Source: CAYYNQ01 sp964473105 | Lineage (GTDB): Bacteria > Sumerlaeota > Sumerlaeia > MVZB01 | Reading direction: 5' to 3' | DNA length: 43,795 bases | Assembly (NCBI GenBank): GCA_964473105.1 | Contig: CAYYNQ010000104.1 | Coordinates: 1-43,795 of the forward strand | Shown: positions 25,214 to 33,346 of the stretch, piece after piece | Position numbering within the stretch: position 1 is the first letter of the stretch | Layout: each line of letters begins with the position of its first letter | Notes under the pieces: generated by a model | The model's database searches: none | Told to the model about the DNA's origin: nothing | The model's input: only the letters and a program-made list of their open reading frames with translations | Translations under genes and position numbers: made by a program

Positions 25214-26329
25214 TTATTCATGGGCGTATCTCTTGACAAGTTCATCCAGAATCAGCCGTGCGCTGTTACCTTCGCCATAAGGTTGTCCCGGGCGACCGGG
25301 ATCACCTTGTAACGCTAAGCATATCGCCGACAGGATGCTCTCAGACGAACCGGGGTCAACCGTCCGGGTCCACCCCAGATCGACCAGTTCCGTCCAGATC
25401 GCCTCGCTCCTCAATGTCACACTCGGAATACCCAGATAAAATGCCTCCTTGGGAATCCCGCCTGAGTCCGATACAACCGCCTTTGCCCCCAAGATCAGTG
25501 AAAGCATCCGCAGGTAACCGGCGGGTTCAACCACCTGGGCACTTTTTTCGACATCGGCCAGCAGTTCTCCTTTCAAAAGCGCGGCACGTGTCCGCGGATG
25601 AAGCGGGATGACAACGTTCATTTCCCTCGAAAGGATCTTCACGGACTCGACAATTGCATCCAGGTTTTCCCTCCGATCCGTGTTCTCAGCACGGTGGAAG
25701 GTGAAGAGGACATATGATCCTTTTTCAATCCCGGTCACATTCTCAGGGTCCCGCTCGAGATGATCCGTATAATAAAGTGTGTTGTCATACATCACGTCAC
25801 CACTGAAGACGATCCGTCCCTCCGGGATACCCTCAGAGCGGAGAACCCGCGATGCATCCTTACACGGTGTGAAAAGGACATCCGAGAGATTGTCCGTCAG
25901 GACGCGATTGATCTCCTCAGCCATCTTGAAGTCCGTGGTCCTCAATCCAGCCTCGACATGCACCACCGGCAGCCGTAGTTTTGATGCGGCGAGGGCACCC
26001 GCCAAAGTCGAGTTCGTGTCTCCATACACCAACACCATATCAGGGGCTTGACTAAGCAATGCCTGCTCCACAGCCTCAAGCATGCGCCCGGTCTGCCGGC
26101 CATGGCTCCCACTGCCGATCCCCAGGTTCACATCCGGTTTGGGGATCTGCATTTCACTAAAAAATGATGAGGACATATTATCATCATAATGCTGGCCGGT
26201 GTGTATAAGAATGGATCGGACAGGTCGCGCCGTGCCGTGTTTATTATGGGACGTGATGGCACGATGAAATGCGGCAGCCTTGATGAACTGCGGCCTTGCG
26301 CCGAGCACTGTCGTGATTTTAAGCGTCAT
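25214..26329 (-). CDS. wecB: UDP-N-acetylglucosamine 2-epimerase (non-hydrolysing)
   Basis: WecB-type epimerase of 371 residues that interconverts UDP-GlcNAc and UDP-ManNAc, a precursor of surface glycans. Motifs in order: VLGARPQFIKAAAF near the N-terminus, HTGQHYDDNMSS (about 42-53), VYGDTNSTLAGALAA, HVEAGLRTTDFKMAEEINR with the conserved Asp/Glu region, HPRTRAAL and VVSDSGGIPKEAFYLGIPSV near 290. The ARPQFIK opening is that of the group common in Bacteria other than enterics and in Archaea. It is 120 bases downstream of the secreted propeller gene on the same strand. Its product could feed the polysaccharide genes at 9.5-20 kb rather than rhamnose breakdown. Convergent with glgB. Confidence 0.92.
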   Translation of the reverse strand: MTLKITTVLGARPQFIKAAAFHRAITSHNKHGTARPVRSILIHTGQHYDDNMSSSFFSEMQIPKPDVNLGIGSGSHGRQTGRMLEAVEQALLSQAPDMVLVYGDTNSTLAGALAASKLRLPVVHVEAGLRTTDFKMAEEINRVLTDNLSDVLFTPCKDASRVLRSEGIPEGRIVFSGDVMYDNTLYYTDHLERDPENVTGIEKGSYVLFTFHRAENTDRRENLDAIVESVKILSREMNVVIPLHPRTRAALLKGELLADVEKSAQVVEPAGYLRMLSLILGAKAVVSDSGGIPKEAFYLGIPSVTLRSEAIWTELVDLGWTRTVDPGSSESILSAICLALQGDPGRPGQPYGEGNSARLILDELVKRYAHE

Positions 26330-26449
26330 GGGCCTGACTGATTCTCAATGTAATAATTCAGGGCATCCTCATACTCACAATGGTGATCCGGGATCGTCAT
26401 CTCAATTACGGTCCGGAAATCCGTTATTTCGTCCTCCCCTGAGACTTCC

Positions 26450-27976
26450 TCAATCCAACATGGTGAAGGAATAAATCCTGGCATCCTCCAACTCGAAACG
26501 TAGCTGGATGGTTTTTCCCCGATATCTGCCCACATCGGCACCACCGGTCCACTCAATTACCTGATCGGTGACATTGTCGGAAACCGGCTCGCACTGGTCA
26601 ACGGTCGCCTGCGGGTCTCCCACAATCCCGACCCGGACTGAACCGCCGCGCCCATCGGCCGTAATCCGGATCCTGCTGCCGTTGCAAATGACGGGATTGG
26701 TGATGACAACTCCGGGCTCACCCTCCACGGTCTGCTCATAACCAGCAAACCCGTCGGGACGCAGTGTTGCCAGAGCGAACACAGACTCGCGCCAGCCTTC
26801 GTGCGGGCCATCCGAACCCATGTAGTAAAGTCGGATCTCCTCATCTAGGAACACCGGGTCGTCGCAGGCATAAACACATCCCCAATCATAATCACCGACC
26901 TTCAGGGAATTAGGAATGAACGGTGTACCGGGCTCGATCCGTTCCCAACGCAGCGTGTCCGGGCTCCACGCCAGCTCACAATGCACACGGCCCTCGTCCT
27001 TCCGCAGAATTGCCAGCAGGCCGAAGTAGATATCCGCATGGCGGAACACGGTCATGGTGTAGGTCTGCTCCTTGAGGTCTCCGCGCAAAACCTCGACACC
27101 CTTGGTCCAATGGATGAAATCATCACTCTCGGTGCGAGCCACAAGGCGAAGACCGAGATGGGTCTGTTCCCGCCTTGCCCACAAGCGCGTAATACCGACA
27201 TACTTGTTCAGTTCAGGCGACCAGAAGGCATTGTTGTGCGTATCGGCCTCAACATCGACCTCGGGGCATGCGATCCAGTCGCCCCAATGCAGCCCATCGG
27301 CCGAAAATGCGACTGACACCATCTGGCCGTTTGCAAAGAACATCTTGTATCGGCGTTCGGGATCGCGTTCACGCAGGTCCTTGAAGATTCCGGCACCAAT
27401 AGGACCCCAGACGAGGATATTGGTCGGCCTACCGAAAAAATCAAAGGTGTCCATGATTGGCTTCTGCCAGGATATTCCGTCGTGGGAGACGGCATAGCAC
27501 ACCCCCATTTCGCGGATGGGAAACCCCTTCAATGATGGGTAACGGGTCATGGAGTCGAGTTCCTTCAGGTAAGTTCCATCCGGTCTTGCTCTCGGGGTTT
27601 TCCATTCCTCCATATGCACATCCTGGACCCGTTTCTCCGGTGGGGTCATTGTCATGGCAAGGTCGAGAACAAACGGGTTGTACCAGAGCTTATAGATTCC
27701 CTCCTCTTCATCGTAATGGATGTTGCCATGGAGGTTATCGAAACGGGGCTCCCATGCGTGTTGTTCGCCAAAGAGCGGGTTAGATGTATGTTTCCTGATC
27801 TCGCCGAGTCGAAGCTGGACATTGTTCAGTTGGTCAATGATGCGATCGTCGATCAGCAGGTAACGTTCACGGGAAACTGGTGTGGTATTGGTTTGCGCAA
27901 AGCAGGTCGATCCCATAAAAAACACAAGAGCGATCATCAGGAAACAATCTGTTTTTACGGCAATGGATCTGACCAT
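26450..27976 (-). CDS. Secreted propeller-type glycosidase-like protein, copy A
   Basis: Exported protein of 508 residues. The ATG at 27976 has a clear GGGAGG ribosome site 9 bases upstream; the frame is open for 78 more codons but without a site or signal peptide. Signal peptide: CFLMIALVFFMGSTCFA. The body has short recurring blocks with DGI(S/L)W and Asp-rich turns (YAVSHDGISWQKP, AFSADGLHWGDW, LAWSPDTLRWERI), as in five-bladed GH32/43/130-like propellers. Conserved acidic positions shared with copy B (33347-34936) include WEP, GNIHYDEEE, GIFKDLRERDPERRYKMF and THNNAFWSPELNKYVGITR. The C-terminal 90 residues are a beta-sandwich ending RFELEDARIYSF. Clustering with rhamnose genes suggests it releases or binds a deoxysugar glycan. 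The family is not recognised and activity is unproven. Confidence 0.75.
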   Translation of the reverse strand: MVRSIAVKTDCFLMIALVFFMGSTCFAQTNTTPVSRERYLLIDDRIIDQLNNVQLRLGEIRKHTSNPLFGEQHAWEPRFDNLHGNIHYDEEEGIYKLWYNPFVLDLAMTMTPPEKRVQDVHMEEWKTPRARPDGTYLKELDSMTRYPSLKGFPIREMGVCYAVSHDGISWQKPIMDTFDFFGRPTNILVWGPIGAGIFKDLRERDPERRYKMFFANGQMVSVAFSADGLHWGDWIACPEVDVEADTHNNAFWSPELNKYVGITRLWARREQTHLGLRLVARTESDDFIHWTKGVEVLRGDLKEQTYTMTVFRHADIYFGLLAILRKDEGRVHCELAWSPDTLRWERIEPGTPFIPNSLKVGDYDWGCVYACDDPVFLDEEIRLYYMGSDGPHEGWRESVFALATLRPDGFAGYEQTVEGEPGVVITNPVICNGSRIRITADGRGGSVRVGIVGDPQATVDQCEPVSDNVTDQVIEWTGGADVGRYRGKTIQLRFELEDARIYSFTMLD

Positions 27977-28067
27977 GAACTGTTGCCTCCCGTTCGTGAA
28001 TATGACGAATGACGAATGATTTCCATGGACGACGACCCGGGGATAATATAAACATTCTGCCCTGATC

Positions 28068-28349
28068 TCAAGCCGGAATCCCGGATACGACTGGTGGGGC
28101 GACGGACGTTTGATCCCGAACCGGCTCTGCCGCCAGATAGATTCTTCCGATTCGGCCAATCCCCTTGACATAACGGACAACCATGGACAGGTCAGGATTG
28201 ATTCCAACAATGACCAAAGGGCATTTCATGCTGCAGCCGAGGACAACTTCGGGCGTCAGGTCCTGAGTGGCATTAATGTCCAAGATAACGGCGCCAGGCG
28301 GCACGGTAATCCATAAGGCCCGGAACATCCAAAGGTTTGCATTCTTCAA
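28068..28349 (-). CDS. Possible small gene overlapping the FGGY kinase 3' end
   Basis: A frame of up to 93 residues starts within the last 77 bases of the kinase gene and runs 205 bases past its stop. Its part outside the kinase has a protein-like pattern of hydrophobic strands with regular Gly/Pro turns (GAVILDINATQDLT, KCPLVIVGINPDLSMVVRYV, GRIGRIYLAA) and codon third positions similar to neighbours. Possible starts are an ATG near 28325 and GTG or TTG codons closer to the kinase stop. No family is recognised and there is no clear ribosome site. It could be a genuine coupled small gene or a shadow; the protein-like composition makes it worth listing. Confidence 0.3.
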   Translation of the reverse strand: MKNANLWMFRALWITVPPGAVILDINATQDLTPEVVLGCSMKCPLVIVGINPDLSMVVRYVKGIGRIGRIYLAAEPVRDQTSVAPPVVSGIPA

Positions 28350-29664
28350 GAACCGGTTCAGGGGCCGGCTTGTTCCAGCAAGTCAGCAGCGCACAGCCCT
28401 GGGCCACGCCGCTGGCATCACGCAACAGCCTAATGGCCTGATCTGGACGCAACGTTGCCAGCACACCCACCAGCACCGGGTCTCCAGCCATAATCCCTTC
28501 CAGCACAACATCATCCTTCACGCCAAGCAGATCCAGTTCGAAATCGATCATCAGCGCACAATATAGCTCCGCAAGTGCCGGGCTGCTGTGGAGGTTACCG
28601 GTGATCGATGGCTTACGCCCGCCGAACGGCCCGCTGCCCAGGCTGAAATCCGGCAGCGCAAACGTCCGGGATTCGATAATATTCCGGACATGTGACAGGT
28701 CACATGGCACACCGACCTCCGCATCGATGGACTTGCAAATTGCCCTATATTCCCGACCGCCCATGAAGCGCGCACACGGAACCGCATGACCCAGAATATC
28801 CACATTGGCCAGCATATCCTTCCCGGGTTGCAACCGGTCAACCTGGCCACCGACAGACATGCTGATCACCCAGGTCCCGCTGGAAACAACCGCAAAGTTT
28901 TCATTCGGGCTGGCATGCAGAAATCTCGCAAGGCCTGAATTACTGTCGTGTGCCCCCGGGTAAACATCACAACCCGCCGGCAGGCCGGTTGCGACGGCAA
29001 CATCGGCCTGCACTCCACCCAGGGGTTTGACGGCGGTAACAACAGATGGCAGGATTTCACTCCAACCGCATTTACCGACCAGGGATGACAACTCTCCCGT
29101 ACCCGGCCGCCAAAGGTCAGTGTGACAGCCCAGCGAAGTCACCTCATTTGCAATTACCCCCGTCAGGCGCCATGTCCAGTATTGGGGATACATGATGATT
29201 GCATGGATGCGTGAAAATTTTTCAGGAAACCTGGTCTGTTGCCAGAATAACTGGCGGCCGAGGTTAAGTCCGCATGGCAGGGAGGGCGAACAGGTCTCCC
29301 TGAACAATGGACGCACTTCATTATATGCGTCTTCAACTTCTTCCGGCCCGCCGAATTCATAATCCAGTATGGGCAGGGCGAGTCCGTTTCCCGAGGACTC
29401 GGGACCTACCAGAGCCGCAGTCGCGCCATGAGTCGTGACATTCACAGCCGTGATTTCAACCGATGAGGTAATTTCTAGGCAACGAGTGCAAAACCAATCC
29501 CAGATTGCATTGATATCATAATGGGCATACGGTTCACCGCTGAGTGTCGCATTGGAGCACTGTGCGGCATGGATTTCACGGAAATGACCATCCAAAACCG
29601 CAAGGTTGATATGCGTCTTGCCAATATCAAGGACGAGAATGTGACTGTCATCTTTCATGTGCAT
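28273..29664 (-). CDS. FGGY-family carbohydrate kinase, probable L-rhamnulokinase
   Basis: Sugar kinase of 463 residues with the actin-like fold. The phosphate-1 motif is LVLDIGKTHINLAV (residues 10-23), then VTTHGATAALV and LPILDYEFGGPEEVEDAYN in the sugar-binding domain, GLNLGRQLFWQQTRFPEKF, YPQYWTWRLTG with EVTSLGCHTDLW, and VVSSGTWVISM in the ATP-binding half. The same set of motifs marks the rhizobial RhaK-type/L-fuculokinase-like group rather than E. coli RhaB. It should phosphorylate L-rhamnulose (or L-fuculose) made by the isomerase at 32039-33331. It is downstream of the permease on the same strand. A 7-bp inverted repeat (29653-29668, TTTCATG/CATGAAA) spans its start codon. Substrate is inferred from context. 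Confidence 0.8.
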   Translation of the reverse strand: MHMKDDSHILVLDIGKTHINLAVLDGHFREIHAAQCSNATLSGEPYAHYDINAIWDWFCTRCLEITSSVEITAVNVTTHGATAALVGPESSGNGLALPILDYEFGGPEEVEDAYNEVRPLFRETCSPSLPCGLNLGRQLFWQQTRFPEKFSRIHAIIMYPQYWTWRLTGVIANEVTSLGCHTDLWRPGTGELSSLVGKCGWSEILPSVVTAVKPLGGVQADVAVATGLPAGCDVYPGAHDSNSGLARFLHASPNENFAVVSSGTWVISMSVGGQVDRLQPGKDMLANVDILGHAVPCARFMGGREYRAICKSIDAEVGVPCDLSHVRNIIESRTFALPDFSLGSGPFGGRKPSITGNLHSSPALAELYCALMIDFELDLLGVKDDVVLEGIMAGDPVLVGVLATLRPDQAIRLLRDASGVAQGCALLTCWNKPAPEPVLEECKPLDVPGLMDYRAAWRRYLGH

Positions 29665-29994
29665 GAAAAAATACAGCGGGGAGGGTGGAAATACAACCTT
29701 TGAAACCTATTCTAATGGTCATATCATACTTGATTTCATAGTCTATATACAAGGCATCGGACCATCTCCAGGTTATCTCAGGATCCAGCCACCTAGGTTT
29801 ATAAATGGGCATATTTTTCAAGGACCGTTGGGCAGGGATCCATATCGGCCACATTGGCTGCACTGGATCTTTCCGGATATTTTTTCAGCAACGACATGGG
29901 ACGCAACTCACGGAACGGGGAAGAATAAAATGAAAAAGCTGCTTCACTCCTGAAACGGCTTTCCGTGTCTCGCTATTGCTGCAAAAACGGGTTG
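29665..29994. promoter_or_regulatory. Intergenic region upstream of the FGGY kinase
   Basis: About 330 bases between the permease stop and the kinase start on the minus strand. It is AT-rich near 29700-29760. A half-site ATATCAT at 29721-29727 matches one arm of the inverted repeat in front of rhaI, but no second arm is found here. No convincing coding sequence. Confidence 0.35.
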
Positions 29995-31686
29995 CTAATC
30001 CTGATTGACAGCCCTTTTCCCATCCAAACGTTCCTGGTCGAGCATCCAGATGACTGCAAACCCGAAATAAAACAGGGTTGGCAGGATCAGCCAGTTGCGG
30101 AACCGGTCCAGTTCCATCCACTCAAGAAAACACGAGACAGCCATCACCGCACACACAATTAGCGAAAGGATCGCACCTGCGCGAGCAATTTGCAGTTGGA
30201 TTGAAGTGCCACGCACATGCGATATTCTAGGGGAAACCGTCTTATCAAGGTATTGCTTTTCACGTTTCTGACGGTCGTTTTCAGCCGCCTCGGCCCCAAC
30301 CGCCCTTTCCCCATAATCATCCCGGGCGCCGAACAGGGCAGCCATAACCAGGTACACCACAACTGCTGTAATCCAGGCGGGTATGAACAGGAAAAAAAGG
30401 TGTATGTCCAGAAACCGGTTGAGCATGAGGGCAATAACCAGGGAAACACCCCACGCCGATACAGCAGGCATGTTTGTACTCAAACCCTTGTATGTTGTCC
30501 AATAGCGTGTCAGTCCCAACCTTGGGAAAAACCAATGCTCGGCAAAGATCACCGCACCAACCGGAATCAGGATCAGGCCCATGTATCCGACAAAATCAAG
30601 TAGCTTTGTAAAAACGAAAGGAAAACAGGCAATCACGGTCGTCAGCGCCCCGGTGATCGCGGTGACACGCACCCTGCTCCATTTCGGGTTGAGTGACTGG
30701 AATGCAAGCCCTGCGCGGTAGATGGTCGGGTTCGAGGTTGTCCAGCCAGCAATAATGACCGCCACAATTCCCGCCGCTCCCAGTGCCTGAAATGCCACCT
30801 CTCCGGCATCCAGTTCCGTCATGGCCACACCCAGTACCAGGGCCGCACCGGCGCCCATGATTCCAGCACACATCCAAGCTGCGTAATGCCCGATGAACAT
30901 GCCCAGCACGGAAAAGAATCCATACGAACTCCTCCGTGCAAAGCGAAGCAGCGTCATGTCCGACAGGCCACCATGCATCGCCAGGTTGCAAACCCAGGCG
31001 ATGCCTGCAACATGCCACACCGAGTATTCTGTGCCACCCCCAATCCAGATCTGGGAGCGGGCGACCGCCAGGAAATCACCCCAGCTGCGCATTGAATCGA
31101 TACCGACCGTGGCACTGGCCAGTGTTGGGGCCAGCGCCAGTGCCCCAAGGAAGAACATCATGATCATCCACGGAGCAGCAACCTCGGCGAATTGCGCGAC
31201 GCGCTTGAATCCGTGCATGGCAACGTAGACCACAACGGATCCGACGATAAGCGCAATCAGCACAAAAACAGGACTCGTGGGATACATCTTCACCTGAGGG
31301 GGGATCCCAAACAGGATACGAACAGCCGATGCTGACACCGTGATCATCGTCCCTGCGAGGATACAGAAAAGGATTCCATTGACCACGCTGTATATTTTTA
31401 CCGTCCCTGGGCCAGCGACCTTTTCGAGATAGGCGTAAAGTGTCAGCCTGGTAGCCTTCGCGATCGGGGCACACACGAGACCCCATGTCAAAACCGCCAT
31501 CAAGTTGCCCCACAGCAGCCCCCAGAGGATGTCCCCGGTCGAGACGCCCCACGTAACAAACATCGCCCCGATCACAAATTCAGTGCCAGCAACGTGTTCA
31601 CCGGCAAAGTTTGCCGCAAAATAACGCGCCGGCTGCAGTCCCTGAGGAGCCACCGGTTCCCGTTCGAATTCAACCGTCTGGATCAT
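29995..31686 (-). CDS. NCS1-like (purine/cytosine permease-type) transporter, probable sugar uptake
   Basis: Membrane protein of 563 residues from the chosen ATG; a GTG five codons upstream is possible. About 12 helices in the core fit the APC-fold NCS1 family: FAGEHVAGTEFVIGAMFV in the first helix, PWMIMMFFLGALALAP, and TTSNPTIYRAGLAFQSL late in the core, comparable to the W-T-x-N-x-x-Y of cytosine permeases. After the core there is a hydrophilic stretch (about 435-490, GARDDYGERAVGAEAAEND) and then two more helices (about 500-555), which ordinary NCS1 proteins lack. NCS1 members carry nucleobases, hydantoins and vitamins. Its place, divergent from rhaI and before a sugar kinase, suggests it takes up L-rhamnose or a related sugar; that is inference. 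Confidence 0.75.
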   Translation of the reverse strand: MIQTVEFEREPVAPQGLQPARYFAANFAGEHVAGTEFVIGAMFVTWGVSTGDILWGLLWGNLMAVLTWGLVCAPIAKATRLTLYAYLEKVAGPGTVKIYSVVNGILFCILAGTMITVSASAVRILFGIPPQVKMYPTSPVFVLIALIVGSVVVYVAMHGFKRVAQFAEVAAPWMIMMFFLGALALAPTLASATVGIDSMRSWGDFLAVARSQIWIGGGTEYSVWHVAGIAWVCNLAMHGGLSDMTLLRFARRSSYGFFSVLGMFIGHYAAWMCAGIMGAGAALVLGVAMTELDAGEVAFQALGAAGIVAVIIAGWTTSNPTIYRAGLAFQSLNPKWSRVRVTAITGALTTVIACFPFVFTKLLDFVGYMGLILIPVGAVIFAEHWFFPRLGLTRYWTTYKGLSTNMPAVSAWGVSLVIALMLNRFLDIHLFFLFIPAWITAVVVYLVMAALFGARDDYGERAVGAEAAENDRQKREKQYLDKTVSPRISHVRGTSIQLQIARAGAILSLIVCAVMAVSCFLEWMELDRFRNWLILPTLFYFGFAVIWMLDQERLDGKRAVNQD

Positions 31687-31770
31687 GGTGAAAGCGTACA
31701 CGGCGCATCATGGCCTTGCAAGGCCAAGTTCAAAGCGGACATTCCCGTCGCCTTCGAGAAACTCAACTCA

Positions 31771-31782
31771 TTATCATGATAA
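31771..31782. promoter_or_regulatory. 12-bp palindrome, possible operator
   Basis: TTATCATGATAA is a perfect palindrome about 85 bases upstream of the permease start codon. Its position suits a regulator site for the leftward genes; shared ATCAT core with the larger inverted repeat is visible. Could be chance. Confidence 0.4.
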
Positions 31783-31858
31783 GGCCATATTGCACACATT
31801 ACGTGACACACTCGTATTCATAACGCAAGGGCGGGTTCAGGTTACACAAAGATCAACA

Positions 31859-31887
31859 TTGACTGAAGAGGATGTGTATATCATATT
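31859..31887 (+). promoter_or_regulatory. Possible rhaI promoter
   Basis: TTGACT at 31859-31864 and CATATT at 31882-31887 with a 17-base gap. The -10 is a weak match (4 of 6) but coincides with the left arm of the inverted repeat, which would place a bound repressor on the promoter. Transcript leader would be about 145 bases. Confidence 0.35.
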
Positions 31888-31908
31888 GGCGGTCCGGTAA
31901 TATGATAT
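31878..31908. promoter_or_regulatory. Perfect 10-bp inverted repeat, probable operator of the rhamnose locus
   Basis: ATATCATATT (31878-31887) and its exact complement AATATGATAT (31899-31908) are separated by 11 bases, so the arm centres are 21 bases apart, two helical turns. It is not followed by a T-run on the plus strand and lies in the middle of a divergent region, which suits a dimeric regulator better than a terminator. Confidence 0.55.
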
Positions 31909-32038
31909 CTTTAACAGGCATGACGGCGGCGATACTCTGATGCAGAATAATACCCAACGATTTCACTCATAGTGAGCCCGTTTCAATTCATGGCTGTTGA
32001 ATCGACATCCTGACTGCATACCCCCTCAGATATTCTGT

Positions 32039-33331
32039 ATGGATCCAATACCCACCCAGTGCCTCATTGACAAGCAAAATACCGCGCTGCAGGATGCAGT
32101 TGAGATGGATTATGCGGCGCTGGCTGAACAACTTGCACGCCGCGGCATGGATATCGAGGATCTCACAAAAGCTGCCCTGAATTTCAATGTCGCGATACCC
32201 AGCTGGGGGGTTTGTACCGGCGGGACCCGTTTCGCGCGTTTCCCGGGCATTGCCGAACCACGTAATATTTTCGAAAAGCTGGACGATTGCGCGGTCATTC
32301 ACAAACTGACCGGCTGTACACCGGAGGTATCCCCGCACTTCCCATGGGATATTGTCGATGATCTCAACGCCCTCCGTCAATATGCTGATTCTTTGGGGCT
32401 GAAGTTCACTGCCGTCAATTCCAACACTTTTCAGGACCAGCCGGGGCAGGAACATTCATACAAGTATGGCAGCCTGACACACACCGATACAGCCGTCAGA
32501 CAACAGGCTGTAGAGCACACCCTCGCCTGCATCGATTACGGGAAAACATTGGGCAGCCGGGCCCTTACGGTCTGGATCGGTGACGGCTCGAACTTCCCTG
32601 GACAGCAACACCTGACGCATACGCTTGAGCGTTACCTGGACAGTATGCGGACAATCTATGCCGCGCTACCGAATAACTGGCATGTTTTTATCGAGCACAA
32701 ACTATACGAACCCGCTTTTTACTCGACAGTCATCCAGGATTGGGGCACGAATGTTTTGTGCGCGATGGAGCTGGGTGATCAGGCGAAGTCACTGGTGGAT
32801 CTGGGGCATCATGCCCCGAATGTGAATATCGAGATGATCGTCGCACGACTCATTCAGTTCGGAAAATTGGGAGGGTTTCATTTCAACGACAGCAAATACG
32901 GAGACGATGATCTCGACAGCGGGGCGATCAACCCGTATCAGCTTTTTCTGGTGTTTAACGAGCTGGTTGATGCTGGGCAACGAAAAGCTGATGGTTTCGA
33001 CCCAGCCTACATGCTGGACCAGTCCCATAACGTCACGGATCCCATTGAGAGCCTGATGGTTTCGGCAATGGAGGTGCAATGTGCATATGTCAAGGCATTG
33101 CTTGTGGATCGGGAGGCACTCTGCACATGCCAGGACTCGAATGATGCACTGATGGCGACTTGTCTATTGAAGGCCGCATACAATACCGATGTATCGCCGA
33201 TCCTCGCTCGGGCAAGACTACGCGGTCACGGGGCAATCGACCCGATGGGAACATACCGGGCGCTTAGTTACCGCGCATCACTGGAGAAGACCCGTCCTTC
33301 AACGGGCGGATCGGAAGCGGGGATCATCTGA
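32039..33331 (+). CDS. rhaI: L-rhamnose isomerase (Pseudomonas stutzeri type)
   Basis: TIM-barrel isomerase of 430 residues that interconverts L-rhamnose and L-rhamnulose and, in this type, many other aldoses and ketoses. From the ATG at 32039 the metal-site residues fall at the numbers known for the P. stutzeri enzyme: E219 (FIEHKLYEPAFYST), D254 and H257 (VDLGHHAPN), H281, D289 and D291 (HFNDSKYGDDDLD) and D327 (DQSHNVTDPIES). This agreement supports the start; a TTG at 31997 would add 14 unconserved residues. VPSWG-like IPSWGVCTGGTRFARFPG near residue 54 is also conserved. It is the first rightward gene of the locus, 15 bases before the secreted propeller gene, so they form an operon. Confidence 0.95.
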   Translation: MDPIPTQCLIDKQNTALQDAVEMDYAALAEQLARRGMDIEDLTKAALNFNVAIPSWGVCTGGTRFARFPGIAEPRNIFEKLDDCAVIHKLTGCTPEVSPHFPWDIVDDLNALRQYADSLGLKFTAVNSNTFQDQPGQEHSYKYGSLTHTDTAVRQQAVEHTLACIDYGKTLGSRALTVWIGDGSNFPGQQHLTHTLERYLDSMRTIYAALPNNWHVFIEHKLYEPAFYSTVIQDWGTNVLCAMELGDQAKSLVDLGHHAPNVNIEMIVARLIQFGKLGGFHFNDSKYGDDDLDSGAINPYQLFLVFNELVDAGQRKADGFDPAYMLDQSHNVTDPIESLMVSAMEVQCAYVKALLVDREALCTCQDSNDALMATCLLKAAYNTDVSPILARARLRGHGAIDPMGTYRALSYRASLEKTRPSTGGSEAGII

Positions 33332-33346
33332 TGAAAGGAACTTATC

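Larger units (their letters stand above)
31687..32038. promoter_or_regulatory. Divergent regulatory region of the rhamnose locus
   Basis: About 350 bases between the leftward permease and rightward rhaI. It contains a 12-bp palindrome (31771-31782), a perfect 10-bp inverted repeat (31878-31908) and a candidate rhaI promoter, each listed separately. No gene fits inside. Confidence 0.6.

Noticed and set aside
27977..28210. 78-codon extension of secreted propeller protein A
   Set aside because: The ATG at 27976 has a strong ribosome site and begins a proper signal peptide; the extension would bury it.
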